The position numbers were made by a program, and so were the translations under genes. Below are positions 6,157 through 11,625 of a stretch of 11,625 nucleotides of DNA, piece after piece. Origin of the DNA: Chloroflexota bacterium (GTDB taxonomy: Bacteria > Chloroflexota > Limnocylindria > Limnocylindrales > CSP1-4); the NCBI GenBank assembly GCA_021785115.1, contig JAJYGO010000063.1, positions 1-11,625 on the forward strand, given 5' to 3'. Within the stretch, counting starts at the first letter, position 1; every line of letters begins with the position of its first letter. The notes under the pieces were generated by a model, which was not told where the DNA came from, searched no databases, and was given only the letters and a program-made list of their open reading frames with translations.

Positions 6157-9100
6157 ATGCCCCCGCTTTCGCGTGGGGCGCCGCTGCGGCGGCCGCAGGA
6201 CCGTGCTCTGTACGCCGCCTATGTCCTGCTCGTCGCCGCCGCGCTGGCGACGTACCTCGCGACCGACGACGGGCGGCTCCGGCTGGTCGCCTTCGGCACG
6301 GTCGGCCTTGCCGCGCCGCTGGCGTTGCTCGTCGGCCTGGTGCGGTTCCGACCGCGCCGCCAGCGTGCCTGGCTGGCCCTGCTGGTCGGGCTCAGCCTGC
6401 TCATCGCGGGCGACCTCACAGAGCTGCTGTTGCGCGGCGCCCCGGCGACGTTCGACCCGACCCCCGCCGCGTTCACGTTCCTCGGGTACGGCGCCCTCCT
6501 GCTCGGCGTCTACGGCTTGTCCGGGCCACTGGAGCGGGTCTCACCCGTGGCTCTGGTCGACGCGGCGATCCTCGCGCTCGCGGCCGGCTTGATCATCTGG
6601 CTCGTGCTCCTCGAGCCAGCGGCCGGGCATCTCCGCGGCCTCGCCGGCGCGCTCGCCATCGGGTACCCGACGCTCGACGCGGTGGCGCTGGCCAGCCTGG
6701 CACCGGCGCTCGTGCGGCGCGACGCGCGATCGGTCGCGGTCGCCGTGCTTTGCGTCGGTCTCGTGCTGCTGCCGGTGACCGACGTGCTCGCGGGGCTCCG
6801 GGTCCTGACCCGGAGCTACCACCCCGGAGCCCTCCTCGACGTCGGGTGGCCGCTCGCCTACGCCACCCTGGGCGGCGCGGCGCTGCACCCGACGATGGGT
6901 TCGGTGGGCGAGGGCCGAGCGCGGTCCGCGGCGGAACCGGCCGGCGTTCGGCCCGGGTTGCTGGCCGCCGCCCTGCTGGTCCCACCGGCCCTGCTCGCGG
7001 TGCGCGCCCTCGGCGGGTTGGACCGCGAGGACCAGCTGCCGTTGTCGGTCGCCTCGCTCGCCCTGACCTCCCTTGTCATCGTGCGCCTGTACCTGACGAC
7101 CAGCGCCCTCGCGCGCAGTGACGCCCGGTTCCGCAGCTTCATGGCGCACCCGGGCCTCATGGCTTTCATCAAGGATGCCCGTGGCCGGTATCAGTACGCG
7201 AGCCCGGAAGTCGAGCGGGTGAACGGCTGGCCGAGCGCCGAGGCGTGGGCCGAGCGGACCGACCGCGACCTGTTCGCACCCGACACGGCGGCCGCCTACG
7301 GGTCCGCCGACGAGACCGTGCGCCGAACCAGGACCCCGCTGATCCTGCAGGCGCAGCACGACGAGCCCGACGGTCCGCATGTCTGGCGCCTCGAGAAGTT
7401 CCTCCTGCCCCGCGATGCCGGGGCAATCGCGCTCCTCGGCGTCGACATCACCGACCGCGTGCGCGCCGAGGCGGAGTTGCGCAGGGAACGGGAGCTCCTC
7501 GCAGACGCCGAGGAGGTCGCCGCGTTCGGCAGCTGGGCGTGGGACGCGGCGAGCGCGCAGAGCCAGTGGTCGCCGGCCATGCGTCGCCTGGCTGGCCTGC
7601 CACCGGGGTTCGCGCCCCTCGACAATGCCGAGATCTATCGGGCGATTCATCCCGAGGACCTTGCCCGCGTGCAGGCCGCCGTCCGTGCCACCATTGCGAC
7701 GTGTGCGCCGCTGGACGCGGAGTTCCGCATGGTTGGCCCCTTCGGGGACGTGCGCTACGTGCACCTCACCGGGCGCACCGAGCCGGCGGCGGACGGCACC
7801 GCCAAACGCGTGGTGGGTGTGGCGCGGGACGAGACGGCCACCCACGCGGCGAGCGAGCAGCTCCGCCTCCAGGCGCATCTGCTCGAGAGCGTGAACGATG
7901 CGGTGATCGCGACCGACGCCGAGGGCCGGGTGCGCTACTGGGGCGGCGGCGCCGCGGCCGTGCTCGGATACCGCGTCGAGGAGATGGTCGATCGGACCCT
8001 CGAGGGCGTCATTCTCGCCGATACTGTCCGCGAGGATGCCCTTGCCGCGGCGCTCCGCGCCGGCGAGACCTACGAGGGTGACTGGGAGGCTCGCCGGTGC
8101 GACGGCGCGCCGGTGTGGCTCCGCGCGCGCATCTCCCCGCTGGCGAGCGGAGCGGGAGAGTCCGCCGGGCAGCTCTGGATCGCCCGGGACATCGGCGCGC
8201 GTCGGGCGCTCGAGCTCCAGCTTGAGCGGCTCGCCACCGCCGTGGAGCAGGCGCACGAGGCCGTCGTGGTGACGGACCGCGAGGAGCGGATCGTGTACGC
8301 CAACGCCGAGTTCGAGCGGACGACCGGGTTCAGCCGGGACGAGGCGCTCGGGCAGCCCGCGGGCTTCATCTCGGCAGGCCGCCAGCCCCGCGCGTTCGGG
8401 CAGGCGCGTCGCGCCCTCCTCGACTCCGGTCGGCCCTGGCAGGGGGACCTGGTGGATCGGCGCAAGGACGGCGCGCTCATCACGACCGAGAACACCGTCG
8501 CGCCGGTGCGGGAACGGGACGGGGCCGTCAGCGGCTACGTGATGGTGAAGCGCGACGTCACGCGGGAGCGGGCGGCCGAAGCCGACGCGCAGCGCCGGGC
8601 CCGCGAGCGGGCGCTGATCGCCGAGACCCTGCAGGGCCTGGGTGGACATCTGGGGCTGGAGGACACGGCCGAGGCGATCGCCGTGCAGGTGCTCAAGCTT
8701 CGCGGCATCTCGCTGGCGGCGCTCGTGGCCCTCGATCCGGAGGGGCGATCGTTTCAGCTTGCGATCGTCAGCGAAGGGGGCACCCACCAGCGGTTCGACC
8801 TGCCGCCGTCCCGGAGCGCGTACCTGCACGACCGCGGGGTCCTGGGCCCCTGGGTGGAAGCATGGACCCCGCCAGCGGACGGGCACCCCTACGCGGGGCT
8901 CTTCGAATCCCTCGGGATCCGGGCCTTCGCCTACGTACCGTTCTCGGAGGGTGGCAGCCTGCTCGGTGTGCTCGCCGCCGGGTCGGCGGCTCCCGACGCG
9001 GGCGTGCAGCTCGCTGAGCACCTGCCGGCCCTGGTGGACTTCGCCGCCATCGGCGGGGCATTGCTCGGCCCCGGGGTGCGCGGCCGGCAGCAGACGGCGC

Positions 9101-9789
9101 AGCGGCGTCTGCATGTCCGCGCGCTGATCGCAAACGGGGCCTTCTCGCCGGTCTTTCAGCCGATTGCCGCGCTGGGCGACGGCACCCTCGAGGGGTTCGA
9201 GGCCCTCACCCGGTTCGCCAACGGCACGCCGCCCGACGTCCAGTTCGCCGAGGCGCACGGGGTAGGCATGGGCCTGGATCTCGAGCTGGCCACCCTCGCC
9301 GCGGCGCTCAAGGCCGGCGCGCGACGCCCCACCGGGACCTCGCTGCACGTGAACGCCTCGGTCGCCCTGCTGCTGGCCGGGGACCGGCTGCGGACCCTGC
9401 TCGACGCGAGGGCGACCGGCCGCCTGCTGATCGAGGTGACCGAGCACGACCGGGTCGGCGACTACGCCGCGGTTCGCCAGGCGGTCGAGCGCCTCGGCCC
9501 GGGCGTACGGCTCGCGGTCGACGACGCCGGGGCCGGCTACGCCAGCCTGCGCCACATCCTCGAGCTCGCGCCGACGGTGGTGAAGCTGGACCGTTCCCTG
9601 GTGGCCGGGATCGACGGGGACCCGGCCCGGCAGGCAGTGGTCGAGGGGATGCAGCAGTTCGGGAGGCGGGGTGGCTTCGTCCTCGTGGCCGAGGGCATCG
9701 AGACCGAGGCTGAACGCGACACGCTGCGCAGGCTCGGCGTTCCGCTCGGCCAGGGCTACCTCCTCGGGAGACCCGGACCGTTGCCCTGA
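6157..9789 (+). CDS. membrane-bound multi-PAS/GAF c-di-GMP phosphodiesterase (EAL)
   Basis: A 1,210-residue sensor predicted to hydrolyse c-di-GMP to pGpG. Residues about 16-315 hold some ten hydrophobic helices with a YPTLDAVALA motif in the sixth, seen in integral-membrane sensors of GGDEF/EAL proteins. Four PAS-type domains follow: about 325-433, 454-560 (WAWD...), 571-680 (NDAVIATDAEGRVRYW) and 691-803 (HEAVVVTDREERIVYANAEF), then a GAF domain (about 818-973) and a compact EAL domain (988-1210). EAL catalytic residues are all present: E1015-A-L with R1019, N1066, E1093, D1122-D1123, K1143, E1179 and Q1199; the loop motif reads DDAGAGYASL instead of the usual DDFGTGYSSL, as in other compact EAL domains. 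There is no GGDEF domain, so the enzyme should be a phosphodiesterase only, controlled by membrane and cytosolic signals. No LOV cysteine motif is seen in the PAS domains. The gene converges on a diguanylate cyclase gene 57 bases away. Confidence 0.93.
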   Translation: MPPLSRGAPLRRPQDRALYAAYVLLVAAALATYLATDDGRLRLVAFGTVGLAAPLALLVGLVRFRPRRQRAWLALLVGLSLLIAGDLTELLLRGAPATFDPTPAAFTFLGYGALLLGVYGLSGPLERVSPVALVDAAILALAAGLIIWLVLLEPAAGHLRGLAGALAIGYPTLDAVALASLAPALVRRDARSVAVAVLCVGLVLLPVTDVLAGLRVLTRSYHPGALLDVGWPLAYATLGGAALHPTMGSVGEGRARSAAEPAGVRPGLLAAALLVPPALLAVRALGGLDREDQLPLSVASLALTSLVIVRLYLTTSALARSDARFRSFMAHPGLMAFIKDARGRYQYASPEVERVNGWPSAEAWAERTDRDLFAPDTAAAYGSADETVRRTRTPLILQAQHDEPDGPHVWRLEKFLLPRDAGAIALLGVDITDRVRAEAELRRERELLADAEEVAAFGSWAWDAASAQSQWSPAMRRLAGLPPGFAPLDNAEIYRAIHPEDLARVQAAVRATIATCAPLDAEFRMVGPFGDVRYVHLTGRTEPAADGTAKRVVGVARDETATHAASEQLRLQAHLLESVNDAVIATDAEGRVRYWGGGAAAVLGYRVEEMVDRTLEGVILADTVREDALAAALRAGETYEGDWEARRCDGAPVWLRARISPLASGAGESAGQLWIARDIGARRALELQLERLATAVEQAHEAVVVTDREERIVYANAEFERTTGFSRDEALGQPAGFISAGRQPRAFGQARRALLDSGRPWQGDLVDRRKDGALITTENTVAPVRERDGAVSGYVMVKRDVTRERAAEADAQRRARERALIAETLQGLGGHLGLEDTAEAIAVQVLKLRGISLAALVALDPEGRSFQLAIVSEGGTHQRFDLPPSRSAYLHDRGVLGPWVEAWTPPADGHPYAGLFESLGIRAFAYVPFSEGGSLLGVLAAGSAAPDAGVQLAEHLPALVDFAAIGGALLGPGVRGRQQTAQRRLHVRALIANGAFSPVFQPIAALGDGTLEGFEALTRFANGTPPDVQFAEAHGVGMGLDLELATLAAALKAGARRPTGTSLHVNASVALLLAGDRLRTLLDARATGRLLIEVTEHDRVGDYAAVRQAVERLGPGVRLAVDDAGAGYASLRHILELAPTVVKLDRSLVAGIDGDPARQAVVEGMQQFGRRGGFVLVAEGIETEAERDTLRRLGVPLGQGYLLGRPGPLP

Positions 9790-9800
9790 ACCGATCAGGG
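9784..9800. terminator. hairpin at the 3' end of the EAL gene
   Basis: CCCTGA (9784-9789, including the TGA stop) pairs perfectly with TCAGGG (9795-9800) around ACCGA. It is short and lacks a T run. Together with the next hairpin it fills the 57-base gap between the convergent EAL and GGDEF genes. Confidence 0.4.
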
Positions 9801-9820
9801 GACGGCACGTTGATCCAGTC

Positions 9821-9848
9821 GAGCCTGCCTCTGCACCTGGGGAGGCTC
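9821..9848. terminator. hairpin at the 3' end of the GGDEF gene
   Basis: GAGCCT (9821-9826) pairs with AGGCTC (9843-9848), with two further C-G pairs possible inside. It overlaps the GGDEF stop codon (9847-9849 on this strand). Being symmetrical it could act on transcripts from either side, as expected between convergent genes. Confidence 0.4.
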
Positions 9849-11199
9849 AGGCCATGACGAGCCGGTTGCGTCCGTTCCCCTTGGCCGCGTAGAGGGCGCC
9901 GTCGGCCAAGGCGACGAGGGCATCGGGTGAGTCGGCCGCATCCCGGTAGGTCCCGCCGCCCAGGCTGACCGTCACGCCGACCCGCAGCTCGCCGTCGTCG
10001 ACGCACGTCTCACTGACGGCGCGCCGGATCCGCTCCCCGACCTGGGCGACATCGTCCGTGCCGGCACCCGGGAGCAGGACCAGGAACTCCTCGCCGCCGT
10101 AGCGGATGAGGACGTCCCCTTCCCGCACGACGCGCCGGCAGGCGCCAGCGACAGCCCGCAGCACCCGATCTCCGACGAGGTGTCCGTAGGTATCGTTGAC
10201 CGCCTTGAAGTGGTCGAGATCGAGCATCAGGATCCCGAGCGGGTTCTCGGCTCGCACCGCACGGGAGAACTCCTCGCGCAGTCGGGCGAGCCCGAACCGC
10301 CGGTTGTAGGCCTCCGTCAGCGGATCCACCGCCGCAAGGCGCTCGAGCCGATCGTGCGCGAGCGCGTTGTTGACTGCGAGGCCGAGGTCGGCCCGCAACT
10401 GCTCGAGCAGCCCGAGATCATCGCGCTCGAACCGTCCCGGCGTGGCGAGGATGATCGCCCCCAGGGGTACGCTCTTGAACGTGACCGGCGCAATCACGAT
10501 CTCGCGGGCTGCCTGGCCGACGAGGAGCGAGTCGACGATCACCCCCGGTGCCTCCACCCGCAGCTGCTCGGTGCGCCCCAGGCGCAGGACCCGCCGGACG
10601 TGGTCGCTCCCGGCGAACCCGTCGGCACCGCGCAGGCCGTAGCTCGCCAGGGGCTCGATCCTGTCTTCGCGCACGACGAAGATCGCCCCGGCCTCGGCTC
10701 GCGTGATGCGGAGCAGCCCCTCGAGGGCCGCGTCGCCGAGGCCCTCGAGTTCGAACTCGGTCGAGAGCACCGCGCTGAACTCACGCATCGCGCTCTCGAC
10801 CGCGTGACTCCTCGCCAGCGCTCCGATCAAACGGTTGAAGGCACCCGCGCTGGCGCCGACCTCGTCATCGGAGTCGACCGGAAGGGCGCATCGCTCGGGC
10901 TCGCAGGCGCTCCAGTCGTGGCTGAACACCGCCTCGGCCAGCTGCTCTGCGACGGTACCCATCCGCTCGGCAAGGACCCGAAGTCGGCGGCCGACGACGA
11001 GGTGGGAGAGCTCGAAGTTGGCGATCCCGACAACGAGCCCGGCGACCATGGTTGAGGCATAGAAGAGCGGCGTCATGACTCGCGCATTGGGCAGTCCCAG
11101 GAGCAGGCAGAACGGCGGGAAGACCAGGCCGACGAGCAGCCCGAACCCCATCATCCAGATCGAGAGGTCGGTGAACACGCGACTGGTCAGGCGCGGCAT
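9847..11199 (-). CDS. membrane-bound HAMP-GAF-GGDEF diguanylate cyclase
   Basis: A 450-residue enzyme predicted to make c-di-GMP from two GTP at the inner face of the membrane. Two hydrophobic helices (about 13-36 and 43-64) joined by a very short loop are followed by a HAMP-like segment (about 68-130) ending in SDDEVGASAGAFNRL. A GAF domain spans about 137-285. The GGDEF domain (287-450) begins VDPLTEAYNRR and has D327 for metal, N335 for guanine, the GGEEF active loop (368-372) and K440 near the end; all catalytic residues are intact. R359 and D362 form the RxxD inhibitory site five residues before the GGEEF, so product inhibition is expected. C99 and C104 lie in the HAMP connector, an odd pair. 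ATG 11199 has GGAG eight bases upstream (11211 to 11208); the open frame continues upstream through the tRNA gene, which is not coding. It probably opposes the convergent EAL protein. Confidence 0.92.
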   Translation of the reverse strand: MPRLTSRVFTDLSIWMMGFGLLVGLVFPPFCLLLGLPNARVMTPLFYASTMVAGLVVGIANFELSHLVVGRRLRVLAERMGTVAEQLAEAVFSHDWSACEPERCALPVDSDDEVGASAGAFNRLIGALARSHAVESAMREFSAVLSTEFELEGLGDAALEGLLRITRAEAGAIFVVREDRIEPLASYGLRGADGFAGSDHVRRVLRLGRTEQLRVEAPGVIVDSLLVGQAAREIVIAPVTFKSVPLGAIILATPGRFERDDLGLLEQLRADLGLAVNNALAHDRLERLAAVDPLTEAYNRRFGLARLREEFSRAVRAENPLGILMLDLDHFKAVNDTYGHLVGDRVLRAVAGACRRVVREGDVLIRYGGEEFLVLLPGAGTDDVAQVGERIRRAVSETCVDDGELRVGVTVSLGGGTYRDAADSPDALVALADGALYAAKGNGRNRLVMA

Positions 11200-11207
11200 G
11201 GAAGGCA

Positions 11208-11211
11208 CTCC
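11208..11211 (-). promoter_or_regulatory. ribosome binding site of the GGDEF gene
   Basis: Read leftward, GGAG stands eight bases before ATG 11199. This fixes the start just before the first membrane helix. Confidence 0.65.
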
Positions 11212-11223
11212 ATAGGCGGACAG

Positions 11224-11243
11224 GCGGGACGTCACCGTCTCGC
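11224..11243 (-). other. 5' leader hairpin of the GGDEF gene with a GTGA tetraloop
   Basis: Read leftward, GCGAGACG (11243-11236), loop GTGA, CGTCCCGC (11231-11224): seven of eight pairs, with one A-C mismatch. The loop is of the stable GNRA type. It ends about 12 bases before the GGAG ribosome site, close enough to affect translation or message stability. Confidence 0.35.
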
Positions 11244-11406
11244 AGCATCGAAGTGGCTGCCCAGGACGGCCATGGCCAGAAAGTCCGGTGCGGTCCGGTC
11301 CGATGCGCTCCGGGTGCCCCATCAACACTTGCACGGCGATGCGTGAACCCGGTCGGCCCGACGCCCCCTGACCGGCCCATCGCCGCGGCGGTCTCCATTG
11401 CAGAGC

Positions 11407-11433
11407 TTCGTCGACGAGGTTCAATTCGACGAA
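11407..11433. repeat. 8-base perfect inverted repeat with an overlapping alternative stem
   Basis: TTCGTCGA (11407-11414) and TCGACGAA (11426-11433) are perfect reverse complements with an 11-base spacer. GGTTC (11418-11422) and GAACC (11431-11435) can pair instead, and the two stems exclude each other. It may be an operator or a leader RNA structure for the GGDEF gene. Confidence 0.4.
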
Positions 11434-11452
11434 CCTGCTGCACGCCGCGCAG

Positions 11453-11485
11453 GCCGTTGTCCAACGGCACACACAGTTCCGTGCC
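11453..11485 (-). terminator. hairpins downstream of tRNA-His
   Basis: Read leftward from the tRNA 3' end, GGCAC (11485-region, 11485-11481 as GGCAC) can pair with GTGCC (11470-11466), and next GCCGTT (11468-11463), loop GGAC, pairs perfectly with AACGGC (11458-11453). The second stem starts about 34 bases after the tRNA and is a plausible end for its transcript, though no T run follows. Confidence 0.4.
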
Positions 11486-11501
11486 ACGAGGGTGGAGGGA
11501 A

Positions 11502-11578
11502 TGGGGTGGCCTAGGGGACTTGAACCCCTAACCATCGGATCCACAATCCGATGCTCTGCCAGTTGAGCTAAGGCCACC
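11502..11578 (-). tRNA. tRNA-His (anticodon GTG)
   Basis: Full cloverleaf on the minus strand. The acceptor stem GTGGCCT (11577-11571) pairs with AGGCCAC (11512-11506). The D arm is GCTC/GAGC; the anticodon stem is TCGGA/TCCGA around loop TTGTGGA, with anticodon GTG for histidine. The T arm is AGGGG/CCCCT around TTCAAGT. The discriminator is C73 (11505), the base before the acceptor is G (11578), giving the G-1:C73 pair that marks tRNA-His for histidyl-tRNA synthetase, and CCA (11504-11502) is encoded. Without G-1 and CCA the gene is 11505-11577. Confidence 0.97.
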
Positions 11579-11625
11579 GCGGAGGCGCCGGCGTCCATGC
11601 GACGGCACCACGTGACGCCACACCT

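Larger units (their letters stand above)
11200..11501 (-). promoter_or_regulatory. 302-base non-coding leader between tRNA-His and the GGDEF gene
   Basis: No gene is supported here on either strand. Beyond the hairpins listed separately it holds a tandem ACCGGAC (read leftward) at 11299 to 11283, ten bases apart. A weak promoter guess read leftward is TTGAAC (11424 to 11419) with TGCAAT (11403 to 11398), spacing 15, which is short. I looked for the conserved bases of c-di-GMP class I riboswitches and did not find them. Confidence 0.4.

Noticed and set aside
8263..8560. Light-sensing LOV domain in the fourth PAS
   Set aside because: The flavin-binding cysteine motif (GxNCRFLQ type) is absent; the segment reads GQPAGFISAG.
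6541..9555. A 1,004-codon open frame antisense to the EAL gene
   Set aside because: Its product is rich in Arg, Gly, Pro and His with no domain, and it mirrors a gene with clear PAS, GAF and EAL motifs. Strong G/C at third codon positions removes stops from this antisense frame.
11200..11501. c-di-GMP riboswitch upstream of the cyclase
   Set aside because: The conserved bases of the class I aptamer were not found when the leader was read by eye on the minus strand; a covariance search would settle it.
11253..11531. A 92-codon plus-strand frame ending in GGLGDLNP
   Set aside because: The ending is the antisense reading of a tRNA, a well-known false gene; the rest shows no motif.
11200..11598. 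N-terminal extension of the GGDEF protein by 133 residues
   Set aside because: It would translate the tRNA-His gene (AQLAEHRIVDPMVRGSSPLG is the usual artefact of reading a tRNA) and the GGAG before 11199 marks the true start.
11502..11625. Integration site at tRNA-His
   Set aside because: No duplicate of the tRNA 3' end, integrase or change in base composition is seen in the window.

Overview
The window is very GC-rich bacterial DNA, with strong G/C preference at codon third positions, frequent GTG starts, two candidate leaderless promoters and long antisense open frames that are only by-products of composition. The gene content (MoaA, a TAP-type lipoprotein hydrolase, a Gfo/Idh/MocA protein, membrane-bound c-di-GMP enzymes) fits a high-GC Chloroflexota or Actinomycetota chromosome. 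I cannot decide between these, and nothing here marks a phage, plasmid or genomic island.

Layout: the left end carries the 3' part of moaA (molybdopterin synthesis) and its terminator-like hairpin. Next is an AadA-type aminoglycoside nucleotidyltransferase gene whose last part is read out of frame; one missing G in a G run explains it. Convergent to it is a lipoprotein serine hydrolase of the TAP family. A 109-base divergent region separates that gene from a Gfo/Idh/MocA-like protein whose usual catalytic lysine is replaced. A strong hairpin overlaps that gene's stop codon. A 100-residue zinc-ribbon plus membrane-anchor protein follows, closed by a second strong hairpin. Then come a glyoxalase-like (VOC) protein and a short relic of a TetR-type repressor.

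The right half is a c-di-GMP signalling locus. A large membrane sensor (about ten membrane helices, four PAS domains, GAF, compact EAL phosphodiesterase) is transcribed rightward. It converges on a GAF-GGDEF diguanylate cyclase (two membrane helices, HAMP-like segment, intact GGEEF and inhibitory RxxD site) transcribed leftward. Their stops are 57 bases apart with hairpins between, so opposing enzymes of c-di-GMP turnover sit tail to tail. About 300 non-coding bases with several inverted repeats separate the cyclase from a tRNA-His(GTG) gene at the right edge.

I found no CRISPR array, insertion sequence or toxin-antitoxin pair, and no clear undescribed system. The points most worth a second look are the frameshifted nucleotidyltransferase, the insulated zinc-ribbon membrane protein, the TetR relic, the convergent c-di-GMP pair and the Gfo/Idh/MocA protein lacking its lysine.
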